DNA of 64,000 nucleotides, taken from contig NZ_CP046654.1 in NCBI RefSeq assembly GCF_009759685.1, forward strand, positions 1,550,001-1,614,000. Direction: 5' to 3'. Under the pieces are notes generated by a model, which worked only from the letters and a program-made list of their open reading frames with translations, made no database searches and was not told the origin of the DNA. Position numbers and translations under genes: made by a program. Source of the stretch: Acinetobacter baumannii. Lineage in GTDB: Bacteria > Pseudomonadota > Gammaproteobacteria > Pseudomonadales > Moraxellaceae. Positions 21,504 through 30,662 of the stretch are shown here, one piece after another. The first letter of the stretch is position 1. Each line of letters begins with the position of its first letter.

Positions 21504-22112
21504 TTATAAAGCACTTTTTAAAGTTTTCTGATGACGTTTCACAGATCGAGCATATTTTTTTGCTTTGTGGCGTGTCCAGAAACTTCGTTCATATCCTGTT
21601 GGACCAACATTATAATATGCTGTCGCTTTGAACCAGCTATCTGCTGTCTGATAGTAATGATTTAAAATATAAGCACCACATTGGATGTTGGTAGATTCAT
21701 CATACAAGTTACCAGCACAAGTTTGTTGCCAATAACTGGGAATAATTTGTGTTAACCCAATAGCCCCGGTGGGAGAGCGAGCATTACTATTATAGCTAGA
21801 CTCTTGCCTGATCACGGCTGCCAATAAAAGCGGTGGAACATTATATCTATCAGCGCTTTGAATAATCATTGGAGATAGGCGATTTGCTGTACTTGGCGGA
21901 ACGGAATAAGCTTTTTGTAAGCCAGACGAAAGCTTACTTGAGCGCCAAGAAAATGAACCGCTATTAGGGCCTAAACTTGTACATCCCGTCATTATTGTCA
22001 TCAACGCAATAATAAAAAATTTGAGACTAAGGCGCTGTAATTGTGATGGTGCAAAATGATCTTGAGCTAAAGATGAGGTAAGCAAAATACAAAACCAATA
22101 ATCAAATTTCAA
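21504..22112 (-). CDS. Lytic transglycosylase lipoprotein (SLT domain)
   Basis: A 202-aa enzyme that should cleave peptidoglycan glycan strands and leave 1,6-anhydro ends. The SLT fold is clear: LLLAAVIRQESSYNSNARSPTGAIGLTQIIP with catalytic Glu104, then AYILNHYYQ and ATAYYNVGPTGY. A hydrophobic stretch ends in MTGC (Cys44), a plausible lipobox, so it should be anchored in the envelope. The start is uncertain: the ATG at 22112 leaves an unusually long 30-residue lead before the hydrophobic segment, and no ATG lies between it and that segment. A Rsm-like RNA candidate lies just upstream on the same strand, separated by that RNA's own terminator. Confidence 0.85.
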   Translation of the reverse strand: MKFDYWFCILLTSSLAQDHFAPSQLQRLSLKFFIIALMTIMTGCTSLGPNSGSFSWRSSKLSSGLQKAYSVPPSTANRLSPMIIQSADRYNVPPLLLAAVIRQESSYNSNARSPTGAIGLTQIIPSYWQQTCAGNLYDESTNIQCGAYILNHYYQTADSWFKATAYYNVGPTGYERSFWTRHKAKKYARSVKRHQKTLKSAL

Positions 22113-22205
22113 ATGAAATGATGGTATTCAGCCGTATTTATCGGATCAATATAAGTTCTGTTGCTCAGCCCAAGCAAAAAGTAAGATTTTTGTATTATTG
22201 AAATG

Positions 22206-22232
22206 AAAAAACCCCGACATCCTGTCGAGGTT
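22206..22232 (-). terminator. Intrinsic terminator of the Rsm-like RNA
   Basis: An 8-bp stem (CCTCGACA / TGTCGGGG, one G-U pair) with a GGA loop is followed by T6 on the minus strand. It doubles as the fourth GGA hairpin. Confidence 0.85.
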
Positions 22233-22319
22233 TCTTCGTATTCAGCTTTATGTAGCTAACTCCTGTCAACTACCGCTTCCTGCGTTCTTATTCTTCTTCA
22301 ATGAGACTTCCTGTCTCTC
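22206..22319 (-). ncRNA. Candidate Rsm/CsrB-type small RNA with GGA hairpin loops
   Basis: On the minus strand the 305-bp gap between the transglycosylase and flavodoxin genes encodes a row of four hairpins, each with GGA in its loop. In transcript order they are: GAGAC-AGGAA-GTCTC (22317-22303); CGC-AGGAA-GCG (22284-22274); a 9-bp stem GTAGTTGAC/GTTAGCTAC around AGGA (22273-22252, two G-U pairs); and CCTCGACA-GGA-TGTCGGGG followed by six T (22230-22206), which is also the terminator. The single-stranded parts are A/G-rich. This is the layout of RsmX/Y/Z RNAs (about 110-130 nt), which bind and titrate the regulator CsrA/RsmA. A GacA-box-like palindrome lies upstream. The 5' end is inferred from a TATAAA at 22325-22330. 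No ORF overlaps it. Confidence 0.75.
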
Positions 22320-22324
22320 TATGA

Positions 22325-22330
22325 TTTATA
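22325..22330 (-). promoter_or_regulatory. Putative minus-10 box of the Rsm-like RNA
   Basis: TATAAA on the minus strand lies 5-6 bases before the proposed RNA start. No clear minus-35 hexamer is present, as expected for a promoter that depends on an activator. Confidence 0.45.
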
Positions 22331-22379
22331 TGTTATGAAAAAATACTCAAGTTGAATATCCGTTAATGACCCCAAATTT

Positions 22380-22397
22380 TGTACGTTTTAACTTACA
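22380..22397. promoter_or_regulatory. GacA-type upstream activating sequence
   Basis: TGTACG-TTTTAA-CTTACA matches the known GacA box TGTAAG-N6-CTTACA at 11 of 12 defined positions. Its centre lies about 70 bp upstream of the inferred start of the Rsm-like RNA, the distance typical of rsmY/rsmZ promoters. It lies between the flavodoxin stop codon and the RNA. Confidence 0.7.
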
Positions 22398-22417
22398 GGT
22401 ATTTTTCAACTATGGTG

Positions 22418-22984
22418 TTAAGTCCCTTGATAAGCATTTAAGGTCAATGCAAAATTTTCACCAAATTGTTGAGCAGTTTTAATATCTCCTTCATCAAAAC
22501 CATCTGCATTACTAGCATGTTCAGCCTGAGCCATTAAACCTGACCATGAACCGAGTCGGTTAGCTGCTTGTGTATAGGCAACACCTTGATGCTGTTCTGG
22601 TAGAATTGGGTTACCTACCCATAACATGCCGTGTTGCATGCAAAAAGTAAAAATTGAAATTAGTGTGGATTGTTTATCACCAGCAGGAAGAGATGAAACG
22701 GTAAACCCAGCCGCTAATTTTCCTTTAAAACTTTGTTTTTTCCATAATGGACCAGTTGCATCCATGAGCTGTTTTAACTTGGAAGATACACCACCTAAAT
22801 AAGTGGGAGATCCCCAAATTAATCCGTCATATTGGATAAGAATTCCTGAGCGCTCGATAAGATCCTCGGCATTGAGTAAATCTGCTTTAATATTGTGATG
22901 GCTCAAGACGCCAATTTGAATTTGCTGAGCAATAAATTGAGTATGGCCTTGGCGGCTATGGTAAATAATGGCAACAGTTTTCAT
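22418..22984 (-). CDS. Flavodoxin-like NAD(P)H-dependent oxidoreductase
   Basis: A 188-aa FMN-binding protein with the flavodoxin fold. The N-terminal YHSRQGHTQFIAQQI binds the FMN phosphate, and WGSPTYLGGVSSKLKQLMDATGPLW is the flavin-flanking segment seen in WrbA-like quinone reductases. A role in two-electron quinone reduction or related redox protection is likely; the substrate is not known. It lies 16 bp after the DUF2938 gene in the same direction, divergent from a MerR regulator, so the pair is probably induced together by redox or electrophile stress. Confidence 0.82.
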   Translation of the reverse strand: MKTVAIIYHSRQGHTQFIAQQIQIGVLSHHNIKADLLNAEDLIERSGILIQYDGLIWGSPTYLGGVSSKLKQLMDATGPLWKKQSFKGKLAAGFTVSSLPAGDKQSTLISIFTFCMQHGMLWVGNPILPEQHQGVAYTQAANRLGSWSGLMAQAEHASNADGFDEGDIKTAQQFGENFALTLNAYQGT

Positions 22985-23000
22985 GGAAGTTTCCCTTTAT

Positions 23001-23486
23001 TTAAATTTGAAATAGTTTTGCAGTGAGATATAAACCACAGCCAAAAACACTATGGTTCAGCAAACTTTTCAGACAGTTCAAAAAAGGATGAGGTGTTTTT
23101 GATGAGGCAAAACCACTACCCATAGCTGGTTGCATAATAAAAAAAGGAATAAGAACGGTGACCAAACCAAACAGTAGTGCTGAGTAAAACTGAGGGTGGT
23201 CGAGCCAAGTCGAACCTACAATTAAAAGAAAGCTCAATGCGAAGATAATTCCGACACTATAGTGAGCAATCCAGCCTAATAAATATTCCCCCTTCATTGG
23301 AGGACTTTTAGCAATAGATTGATGGACAAGTTTTCCTTGAAATATCCAGCCCACCCAACGTCCAAGAAAGGCAAAGTTTAAAGTCGGGACATTAAATATT
23401 TTTAGTATTAATAGCCATATATCCAGAACGATGGTTGCACCAATACCAAGACATAAAGCTTGAAAGAACAGAGTGGAGGTATTCAT
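23001..23486 (-). CDS. DUF2938 family membrane protein
   Basis: A 161-aa protein with four predicted membrane helices. It matches the DUF2938 pattern (LCLGIGATIVLDIWLLILKIFNVPTLNFAFLGRWVGW near the start and HYSVGIIFALSFLLIVG in the middle). No function is known for the family. It is the first gene of a two-gene unit with the flavodoxin-like oxidoreductase and is divergent from a MerR regulator. A role as a membrane partner of the oxidoreductase is possible but is only inference. Confidence 0.78.
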   Translation of the reverse strand: MNTSTLFFQALCLGIGATIVLDIWLLILKIFNVPTLNFAFLGRWVGWIFQGKLVHQSIAKSPPMKGEYLLGWIAHYSVGIIFALSFLLIVGSTWLDHPQFYSALLFGLVTVLIPFFIMQPAMGSGFASSKTPHPFLNCLKSLLNHSVFGCGLYLTAKLFQI

Positions 23487-23537
23487 TTTTACACCTTGCT
23501 TTTATACGTATGAAACGTGATAAATTTATTGTGCAAG

Positions 23538-23553
23538 TTCAAGTTCACTTGAA
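23538..23553. promoter_or_regulatory. MerR-type operator palindrome
   Basis: A perfect inverted repeat, TTCAAGT-TC-ACTTGAA, lies in the 81-bp divergent promoter region between the MerR and DUF2938 genes, 15 bp before the MerR start codon. MerR proteins bind such dyads between the minus-35 and minus-10 boxes. Confidence 0.55.
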
Positions 23554-23567
23554 GTCAAGAGGATGTT

Positions 23568-23972
23568 ATGGATATTGGTGAAGTTTCTAAAAAGGCAAAA
23601 GTCACAACCGCTACACTACGTTTTTATGAAGAGAAAGGACTAATTAAATCGATAGGGCGGCAAGGTTTGCGTCGGCAGTATGGTAAGCAGGTGCTTGATC
23701 AACTGGCACTTATTGCTTTAGGACGTGCTGCAGGTTTTTCTTTAAATGAAATTGCTACAATGTTTGGGCAAGATGGTAAGCCTGATCTTGACCGTCAAAA
23801 ACTAAAAGATAAAGCTGAACAATTAGAGCAAATGGCAAAGCGATTGCATTTTATCAGCCAGGGATTAGAACACGCTGCTGTATGTCCTGCTGAAAATCAT
23901 ATGGAATGTCCCACTTTCCAAAAATTTTTAAAAGCAGCAATTGCTGGAGAATATCAGCCAACAAAACTTTAA
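23568..23972 (+). CDS. MerR-family transcriptional regulator
   Basis: A 134-aa regulator with an N-terminal winged helix (DIGEVSKKAKVTTATLRFYEEKGLI), the linker RQYGKQVLDQLALIALGRAAGFSLNEI, a dimerisation coiled coil (about 80-110), and a C-terminal segment with two Cys residues (CPAENHMECPTF). The Cys pair might sense a metal, electrophile or redox state, but it is not the four-Cys cluster of SoxR. An AGAGGATGTT ribosome site precedes the ATG. It should control the divergent DUF2938-flavodoxin unit and itself through the palindrome between them. Confidence 0.85.
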   Translation: MDIGEVSKKAKVTTATLRFYEEKGLIKSIGRQGLRRQYGKQVLDQLALIALGRAAGFSLNEIATMFGQDGKPDLDRQKLKDKAEQLEQMAKRLHFISQGLEHAAVCPAENHMECPTFQKFLKAAIAGEYQPTKL

Positions 23973-24119
23973 TTAGCTTTACTAACAAGTTCAGTTTTCT
24001 ATTGGGTGCTAAACAATAGGCTTGTCATATTTTCGCCATAAAGATTTCATATTTTTGAAGCAAAAACTTCATACAAGCTTGATTAAATTTGCTTAATTTT
24101 TTACCAATTGTATAAAATC

Positions 24120-25379
24120 ATGAGCAAAAAAACTTTAATCGCATTATTATGCTGTGCCAGTTTAGGATTGACGGCATGTAACGATGATAACGATCAAGAT
24201 CAAACTTCGCCTACTGAAAACGTTACCGAACCAACTCTAATTTCTTTTGCTAAGTTACCTGTAGAAACTTATGCTGCTGGACCAGACTCAGGGGCATATG
24301 TGAAAGGTGCAAATGGAATTTATCCTCCGTTTAAAGGTCAACCTGTACAGGGATTTTCTGCTGCATTAAAAAATGAAGATGGCAGTTATATGGCAATGGC
24401 CGATAACGGTTTTGGGACTCAAGATAATTCATCAGACTTTTTACTTCGTATTTATAAAATAAAGCCTGATTTCAAAACTAAAACTAAAGGCACCGGTCAA
24501 GTTACTGTACAAAGTTTTATCCAACTGCGTGATCCGAATAAATTAATTCCATTTAATATCATCAATGGTAATACGCCTGAGCGTTTATTAACGGGTGCTG
24601 ATTTTGACCCAGAGTCGATGCAGCGTACTAGTGATGGGACTTACTGGATTGGAGATGAATTTGGTCCATACTTACTCCATTTCTCAGCAGATGGTGTACT
24701 TTTAGACGCTCCGATTCCTTTACCAAATCCATTAAATCCAACTCAAGAATTACGTTCACCACAAAATCAATTTAATAAAGCACAAATTAATTTTGTGGAA
24801 CCTCTTGTTCAACAAAGTGGCGGTTTTGAAGGAATGGCGATTTCACCAGATGGACAATATCTCTATCCGCTTATAGAAAAGCCAATTAAATCAATTCGGG
24901 AAACAGAAAGACAACTGTTGATTTCCCAATTCGATATTAAGAAAAAAGCGTATACAGGAAAATATTATTGGTTCCAGTTAGACAGTAAAGCAACCAATAT
25001 TGGTGATTTCCAACTTTTTAATAATAATGAGGGTATTATTATTGAACGTGATGCCACGCAGAATAATTTAGGCGGCTATAAAAAATTAATTCGTATTAAA
25101 TTAATTGAGTCAGGCCAGCTGGTCAGCCGCGAAGACTTAGTCGATTTAATTAAAATTGCTAACCCGAATATGTTGTATGGCACAGCTAGAGCAGGGGATA
25201 TTAGTACGGGACAGGTTTTTGCCTTCCCATTTGAAACCATTGAAGATGTAATTATTGAAAATGGTACAACACTGACGGTTTTCAATGATAATAACTTCCC
25301 TGGGTCGACGGGACGTAATGCAAAGTTGGCCGATGATAACGAGATTATTCAGATTCGTTTACCAAAAGCTCTCTTCTAA
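24120..25379 (+). CDS. Phytase-like/esterase-like lipoprotein
   Basis: A 419-aa exported lipoprotein: residues 1-20 are a signal peptide ending in the lipobox LTAC (Cys20). The mature part is a beta-propeller-like domain of the esterase-like/phytase-like family (PF13449 type), with landmarks VQGFSAALKNEDGSYMAMADNGFG, DFDPESMQRTSDGTYWIGDEFGPYLLHFSADG, and GFEGMAISPDGQYLYPLIEKP. The family is loosely tied to phosphoester hydrolysis; true phytase activity is unproven. The frame extends to a TTG four codons upstream, but the ATG gives the standard signal peptide. It is a single gene. Confidence 0.82.
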   Translation: MSKKTLIALLCCASLGLTACNDDNDQDQTSPTENVTEPTLISFAKLPVETYAAGPDSGAYVKGANGIYPPFKGQPVQGFSAALKNEDGSYMAMADNGFGTQDNSSDFLLRIYKIKPDFKTKTKGTGQVTVQSFIQLRDPNKLIPFNIINGNTPERLLTGADFDPESMQRTSDGTYWIGDEFGPYLLHFSADGVLLDAPIPLPNPLNPTQELRSPQNQFNKAQINFVEPLVQQSGGFEGMAISPDGQYLYPLIEKPIKSIRETERQLLISQFDIKKKAYTGKYYWFQLDSKATNIGDFQLFNNNEGIIIERDATQNNLGGYKKLIRIKLIESGQLVSREDLVDLIKIANPNMLYGTARAGDISTGQVFAFPFETIEDVIIENGTTLTVFNDNNFPGSTGRNAKLADDNEIIQIRLPKALF

Positions 25380-25406
25380 GTCATATAAATAAATGAGTTC
25401 GATCTG

Positions 25407-25426
25407 CGGCGGATTTTATTCCGCCG
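25407..25426 (+). terminator. Hairpin after the phytase-like gene
   Basis: A CGGCGGA/TCCGCCG stem with a 6-base loop lies 28 bp past the stop codon. The T-run after it is interrupted, so termination may be incomplete. Confidence 0.5.
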
Positions 25427-25593
25427 TATTTAATCTAAGAATAAAATATTGAGTAAACTTTAATCAAATTAATTTCTATATTGTTGTTTTCGCGTGTTTT
25501 ATAAACAAGGAAAATGAATGAAATTCATGTTAAAATGATCGGCTTTCATCTTTAGATGTCTCTCCTCCATCTGCTAGCCGAGATTCGCAAGCC

Positions 25594-27972
25594 ATGTCTA
25601 CCGCTTATACTATGCAAACTGCGCCAAAAGCGTTGTTTGATTACGACAAATATTGGGCGTCGTGTTTTGAACCAGCGCCATTTTTGCCGATGTCACGAGA
25701 AGAAATGGACCAACTCGGCTGGGATGCGTGTGACTTTATTTTAGTCTGTGGCGATGCTTATATTGATCATCCATCATTTGTATCGGGTGTGATTGGACGG
25801 GTATTGGAAGCGCAAGGTTTCCGTGTCGGTATTATTGCACAGCCAGACTGGACCAATGTTGAAAGTTTCCGTGTATTGGGTAAGCCAACGATTGCTTGGG
25901 GAGTGACTGCGGGCAATATGGATTCGATGATCAACCGCTATACGGCAGATCGTAAAATCCGTTCGGATGATGCATATTCTCCTAATAACGAACCAAATAA
26001 ACGCCCTGACCGTGCGGCAACGGTTTATTGCCAACGTTGTCGTGAAGCATTCCCAGATGTACCTGTACTATTAGGTGGTATTGAGGGTAGTTTACGTCGT
26101 ATTGCGCACTATGATTATTGGTCAGACAAAGTCCGTCGTTCAATTTTGATGGATTCAAAAGCCGATATGCTTATGTATGGTAATGGTGAACGTGCCATTA
26201 TTGATGTGATGCACCGTTTGGCTAAAGGTGAAAAAATCCACGAGATTACAGATGTTCGTGGTACAGCATTTATTATTAATAAACATAACAAAGCGGCTAA
26301 AGCAAAATTTGTTGAAATTGCCAGTAATGATGTAGATACGATTGGGCGTGTTGACCCAATTATTAACCCATATGTCATGACTGAAGATATTGATGGTTGT
26401 GAAATTGAGAAAGATAAAGGCAACACACTAGCTCAATATCAAGGTTTTCAAAAAGAAATTGTTGCAAATCCGATTGTACGTGAAGGCGACCAACTTGATG
26501 AAAATACTCAGATTGTTCAGCTAAAGCCTGCTCAGTCAAAAGCGATTAAACACAAGTTACCTCCGCGAGAATTGGCTGTAATTCGTTTACCTTCTTTTGA
26601 AGAAGTGGCGAATGATCAAGTACTTTATGCACATGCAAACCGTATTTTGCACCTTGAAACCAACCCGGGTAATGCACGTGCTTTGGTTCAACGTCATGGT
26701 GAGCGTGATGTCTGGATCAATCCACCTCCAATTCCTCTAACCACAGAGGAAATGGATTATGTATTTGATTTGCCATATGCACGTTTGCCGCATCCTGCAT
26801 ATGGAGATGCGCGTTTCCCTGCATTTGATATGATCAAATTCTCGGTCAATATTATGCGTGGCTGTTTTGGTGGTTGTACATTCTGTTCGATTACAGAACA
26901 TGAAGGCCGTATTATCCAAAACCGTTCGGAAGATTCGATCTTACGTGAGATCGAGAAAATTCGTGATACAGCGCCGAACTTCACCGGTATTATTTCAGAC
27001 TTAGGTGGTCCAACAGCAAACATGTACCGTTTGCATTGTAAAGACCCTGAAATTGAGAAGAACTGTCGTAAACCTTCTTGTGTATATCCGGGTGTTTGTC
27101 AAAACTTGCATACCGATCATGCACCTTTAGTACAGCTTTATCGTAAAGCACGTGCGATTAAAGGGGTGAAGAAGATTCTGATTGGGTCGGGATTACGTTA
27201 TGACCTTGCAGTATTGAACCCTGAATATGTCAAAGAGCTAGTACAACACCATGTTGGCGGTTATTTAAAAATTGCACCAGAGCATACTGAACAAGGCCCG
27301 TTATCTAAGATGATGAAACCGGGTATTGGTACGTATGACCGTTTCAAACAAATGTTTGATCGTTTTAGTAAAGAAGCAGGAAAAGAGCAATATTTAATTC
27401 CTTACTTTATTGCTGCACACCCAGGTACTTCTGATTATGACATGATGCATCTTGCGATCTGGCTGAAGAAGAATGGTTTCCGTGCCGATCAGGTACAGAC
27501 GTTCTACCCATCACCGATGGCAACTGCGACAACCATGTATTATTCAGGGAAAAACCCACTCGCAAAAGTGGCGCGTTACACTGAAAATGTAGACATTGTA
27601 AAAGGTGAAAAACGCCGTCGTCTGCACAAAGCATTCTTACGTTACCACGATCCAAATAACTGGCCATTACTTCGTGAAGCACTTAAAGAAATGGGCCGTG
27701 CTGATTTAATTGGTAATTCAAAGCAACATTTAATTCCAACTTATCAACCGAAAGGGGCGGAAGGAGAATATAAATCTGCACGTAAGAAGAACTCGACTGT
27801 TGCGGGCGATTCAGTGAAGCGTTCAGGTCAAACAGTTCAAAATAAAAATCAGCATAAACGACCGCAAAAAGGGCAGGTACTGACTCAACATACGGGTCTA
27901 CCACCTCGTGAGACAGGTGAAAAGAGACCATTTGGTGGTAAAAGTAAACCAAAATCAAAAGCTCGTGGATAA
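25594..27972 (+). CDS. YgiQ-family radical SAM protein
   Basis: A 792-aa iron-sulfur protein. The radical SAM cluster motif is [18 protein letters not shown], with Cys424, Cys428 and Cys431. An N-terminal YgiQ domain (about 30-330) precedes the radical SAM core (about 415-680), and a Lys/Arg-rich tail ends the protein (about 740-792). A second Cys group ([20 protein letters not shown]) suggests further metal binding. The reaction of YgiQ is not established. The start ATG was preferred over upstream codons in another frame. The gene is followed by a strong terminator and stands alone. Confidence 0.9.
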   Translation: MSTAYTMQTAPKALFDYDKYWASCFEPAPFLPMSREEMDQLGWDACDFILVCGDAYIDHPSFVSGVIGRVLEAQGFRVGIIAQPDWTNVESFRVLGKPTIAWGVTAGNMDSMINRYTADRKIRSDDAYSPNNEPNKRPDRAATVYCQRCREAFPDVPVLLGGIEGSLRRIAHYDYWSDKVRRSILMDSKADMLMYGNGERAIIDVMHRLAKGEKIHEITDVRGTAFIINKHNKAAKAKFVEIASNDVDTIGRVDPIINPYVMTEDIDGCEIEKDKGNTLAQYQGFQKEIVANPIVREGDQLDENTQIVQLKPAQSKAIKHKLPPRELAVIRLPSFEEVANDQVLYAHANRILHLETNPGNARALVQRHGERDVWINPPPIPLTTEEMDYVFDLPYARLPHPAYGDARFPAFDMIKFSVNIMRGCFGGCTFCSITEHEGRIIQNRSEDSILREIEKIRDTAPNFTGIISDLGGPTANMYRLHCKDPEIEKNCRKPSCVYPGVCQNLHTDHAPLVQLYRKARAIKGVKKILIGSGLRYDLAVLNPEYVKELVQHHVGGYLKIAPEHTEQGPLSKMMKPGIGTYDRFKQMFDRFSKEAGKEQYLIPYFIAAHPGTSDYDMMHLAIWLKKNGFRADQVQTFYPSPMATATTMYYSGKNPLAKVARYTENVDIVKGEKRRRLHKAFLRYHDPNNWPLLREALKEMGRADLIGNSKQHLIPTYQPKGAEGEYKSARKKNSTVAGDSVKRSGQTVQNKNQHKRPQKGQVLTQHTGLPPRETGEKRPFGGKSKPKSKARG

Positions 27973-27976
27973 CGAT

Positions 27977-28006
27977 AAAAAAGGCTCTGTTTAAGAGCCT
28001 TTTTTA
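27977..28006 (+). terminator. Terminator after the YgiQ-family gene
   Basis: AAAAAAGGCTC and GAGCCTTTTTT pair around a 6-base loop, 5 bp past the stop codon. The remaining 280 bp up to the DUF2726 gene hold only a weak GGCT/AGCC hairpin and no gene that I can support. Confidence 0.88.
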
Positions 28007-28285
28007 TTTTTAAAGTGAGTGGATAAATCATATGGTGAGATTTCTGAGCATTTTTTATGTAAAAAGTGTAATGAAAAATGATAAATCCTAAAAATCTGAC
28101 GAGCTGCACTTGATTGTTGCTGAGTCTGTGTTTATAAATAATGTGAGGGTGGCTAAATTTAAGCCAAGCTTGATAACTACAAGTGAAATTACTAAGTGAA
28201 CCTTTTAAAGAACGGCTGTGTCGTTATCAATTAAAACAAAGCGTGATCTAGCAAAATCATTATAAAAAACTTAAAGGATGGACCC

Positions 28286-28786
28286 ATGTACTATTTAATT
28301 ACAATCTTATTACTATTTTTGACCGTTGTTATGGCGGCGAAAAGCCTCTCAAGAAAGCATCAACAAGACAGTGCTTTAAAGCGCCGTGCCGTGTTAAGTA
28401 GTCATGAACAAATGACATTAACTCGTTTACAGACAGTATTGCCTAAATTTACTGTGTTAGCTCATGTTTCATTTGATGCATTATTAACAACGAAATATGC
28501 TCACACTCGTCGCAAATATCAAAATATGACAGCTGACTTTGTTGTGCTTGATCAAAATTATCAGGTTGTTGTAGTGGTTATGCTTGAGGAAAGTGGTTTA
28601 CGCCGAGCACATCAACAATATGAACGCCGTTTATTACAGCTTGCGGGCTATCGTGTATTAAGTTACAGCACTGTGCCAGATTATCATGAGTTAAGAAGAG
28701 ACTTATTAACCCCTGAATCAGAGATGGCAACTTTACATGCAACGCCTCAGCTAGAAAGAATTTCAAATGCTTTTGTAAAGTCTTAA
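28286..28786 (+). CDS. Membrane-anchored DUF2726 protein
   Basis: A 166-aa protein with one N-terminal membrane helix (about residues 2-18, YYLITILLLFLTVVMAA). A soluble DUF2726 domain follows (about 40-145), with TADFVVLDQNYQVVVVVMLEESG and YERRLLQLAGYRVLSYS. DUF2726 resembles the restriction-endonuclease fold, but the usual acidic catalytic pattern is not obvious here, so nuclease activity is doubtful. An AAAGGATGG ribosome site supports the start. Function is unknown. Confidence 0.72.
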   Translation: MYYLITILLLFLTVVMAAKSLSRKHQQDSALKRRAVLSSHEQMTLTRLQTVLPKFTVLAHVSFDALLTTKYAHTRRKYQNMTADFVVLDQNYQVVVVVMLEESGLRRAHQQYERRLLQLAGYRVLSYSTVPDYHELRRDLLTPESEMATLHATPQLERISNAFVKS

Positions 28787-28870
28787 AAATTAGGTCTTAC
28801 AGTAATTTAATTTTAAGCCTCATTAAATAAGATTTTAAAAAATGCTGATATTATCAACTTTAAAAATATA

Positions 28871-28911
28871 AAAAACTGAGCACTATCATGATCAATATTG
28901 CTCAGTTTTTA
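28871..28911. terminator. Bidirectional terminator between the DUF2726 and RidA genes
   Basis: AAAAACTGAGC and GCTCAGTTTTT pair around an 18-base loop between two convergent genes. Confidence 0.75.
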
Positions 28912-28931
28912 TTAATTAAAATTAATAAGAA

Positions 28932-29285
28932 TTAAGGGAGTACCGCAACAACGGTCATTTCTACAAGTACATCAGGTGCATAAAGTTTAGATTCAACACA
29001 GGTACGAGCAGGTGGATGCTCTTTGCTAATCCATGCATCCCACACTGCATTCATAGCTGCATAGTCCTTATCAATATCCTTTAGAAAAATCATGACAGAC
29101 AGGATATGACTTTTGTCAGTTCCAGCTTCAGCAAGTAAGCGATCAATATTGTCCAAAGTTTGTTGAGTTTGCGCCGTAATGTCTACACTGGTGTCATCAG
29201 CGAGCTGCCCTGCTAAATGGACTAAATTACCCGAAATCGCCACTTCACAATATCTTGAAGTTACGTGTAAGCGTTTTACCGTCAT
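28932..29285 (-). CDS. RidA-family enamine/imine deaminase
   Basis: A 117-aa cytoplasmic protein of the RidA/YjgF family, trimeric enzymes that hydrolyse reactive enamines released by PLP enzymes such as threonine dehydratase. The catalytic Arg94 (PPARTCVES) and Glu109 (VEMTVVAV) are present. Sequence differences from canonical RidA (no typical N-terminal TxxAP motif) place it in a less-studied subfamily. It is convergent with the DUF2726 gene and has no clear operon partner. Confidence 0.85.
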   Translation of the reverse strand: MTVKRLHVTSRYCEVAISGNLVHLAGQLADDTSVDITAQTQQTLDNIDRLLAEAGTDKSHILSVMIFLKDIDKDYAAMNAVWDAWISKEHPPARTCVESKLYAPDVLVEMTVVAVLP

Positions 29286-29388
29286 AAAAATGCTCTAAAG
29301 TGTCTTTATTGAATAGTTCGATTTTATGAATAGTTCGTAGGCAGGTGCAAGCAAGTGCAAAAGAATTTCAGTAGATTATTGTTGTGAT

Positions 29389-29496
29389 TTATAAGAACGG
29401 GCAAGCTCCATGTACTTTAAGTGCCCTGTAATATTCGGATTTGGTCGTCACGCCAATCACAGGACGATATGCCGAAAGTAAAGGTTGCTTTGGCAT
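29389..29496 (-). CDS. Possible 35-residue small protein
   Basis: This 320-bp gap between ridA and dinB has one short reading frame with protein-like composition, starting MPKQPLLSAYRPVIGVTTKS and ending HGACPFL. It has no clear ribosome site and no recognised family, so it is a weak call. It may also be the remnant of a longer gene. Nothing else was seen in 29286-29605. Confidence 0.3.
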   Translation of the reverse strand: MPKQPLLSAYRPVIGVTTKSEYYRALKVHGACPFL

Positions 29497-29605
29497 GTTG
29501 CAAATACATGGGTAATGAATATGCGCTGATTAGATTACTTCAAACTTTAAGCAAAAGGGAACTGTTTTTGTTTAAAACTTGTTCTTTTGTATAAAAAAAC
29601 AACAC

Positions 29606-30661
29606 TTACCATAAGGACAACTGAAAGTCGTCAGCTTTAGTTTGTAATTGATAAACTCCAATACCAATGAGCCGAAATTGGAAGTTTTCGGGAATATGCA
29701 TCTCATTTAAAAGTAAGAATAAAACTTGAATCAGGTCTTGTTGAGAATGAATTGGGTTTTTAAAACTTTTACTGTGTTGCAAAGTCTGGAAATTCTTAAG
29801 TTTGAGCTTAATATTTACGCCTCGGGCATTCAGTTGCTTTTTCTCTAAACTTTGCCAGACTTTTTCGGCTAGACCATGCCAGTAGGGTTGGCACTGAGCT
29901 AAAGTAAAGTCACTATCAAATGTGGTTTCTTTCGAAATTTGCTGTCGGGCACGTTCAGCTTGAACGGGCCGGTTATCGATGCCTTGAGCGTATAAATAAA
30001 GCTGTTGGCCATATTTACCGAAGTGGTGAACTAAAACAGCTTCTTCAATTTTTTGTAAGTCACCTAGCGTATGTAACTCAAGCTGTTGGAGCTTTTCTTG
30101 GGTAACTTTGCCTACTCCTGGAATTTTTTTTAAGGGTAAGTCCTGAATAAAACTGGCTACTTGAGAAGGTTTTATAACAAACAGGCCATTCGGTTTATTC
30201 CAGTCGGACGCAACTTTTGCCAAGAATTTATTAGGTGCTACACCAGCCGAGGCTGTCAGTCCGGTTTGCCTGAAAATATCTTCCCGAATATGCATAGCTA
30301 CTTCGGTCGCACTCGCGATTTGTTTTAAATTTTCAGTGACATCAAGATAGGCTTCATCTAAAGATAAAGGCTCAATAAGAGTAGTGTATTGTTGAAAAAT
30401 ACTATGAATTTGAGCCGAGATGGCACGATATTTTTCGAAATTCGGCTCAATAATAACAACTTGAGGGCATAGTTTTCTTGCTTGGCTCATGGACATGGCA
30501 GAGCGTAAACCAAACTCACGAGCAGGATAAGAAGCAGCTGCAATTACGGCGCGCGGGTGATGCGATGAAATAACTACCGGGAGATGCCTTAGATCAGGAC
30601 GTTCTCGCAATTCGACCGATGCATAAAAGGCATCCATATCGATATGAATGATTTTGCGCAT
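29606..30661 (-). CDS. dinB: DNA polymerase IV (Y family)
   Basis: The 351-aa translesion polymerase copies past damaged bases with low fidelity. Catalytic carboxylates are visible: Asp8 in [12 protein letters not shown], and Asp102-Glu103 in [10 protein letters not shown]. The thumb/helix-hairpin-helix segment ([14 protein letters not shown]) and the little-finger domain (about 240-345) complete the protein. The end does not show a canonical beta-clamp motif to my eye. It begins one base after the stop of the GH25 lysozyme gene, so the two are probably cotranscribed. No LexA-type SOS box was seen, as expected in Acinetobacter, which lacks LexA. Confidence 0.94.
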   Translation of the reverse strand: MRKIIHIDMDAFYASVELRERPDLRHLPVVISSHHPRAVIAAASYPAREFGLRSAMSMSQARKLCPQVVIIEPNFEKYRAISAQIHSIFQQYTTLIEPLSLDEAYLDVTENLKQIASATEVAMHIREDIFRQTGLTASAGVAPNKFLAKVASDWNKPNGLFVIKPSQVASFIQDLPLKKIPGVGKVTQEKLQQLELHTLGDLQKIEEAVLVHHFGKYGQQLYLYAQGIDNRPVQAERARQQISKETTFDSDFTLAQCQPYWHGLAEKVWQSLEKKQLNARGVNIKLKLKNFQTLQHSKSFKNPIHSQQDLIQVLFLLLNEMHIPENFQFRLIGIGVYQLQTKADDFQLSLW

Positions 30662-30662
30662 A

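Noticed and set aside
29286..29605. An SOS (LexA) box upstream of the RidA or dinB genes
   Set aside because: No CTG-N10-CAG site was seen at a promoter position, and Acinetobacter is known to lack LexA.
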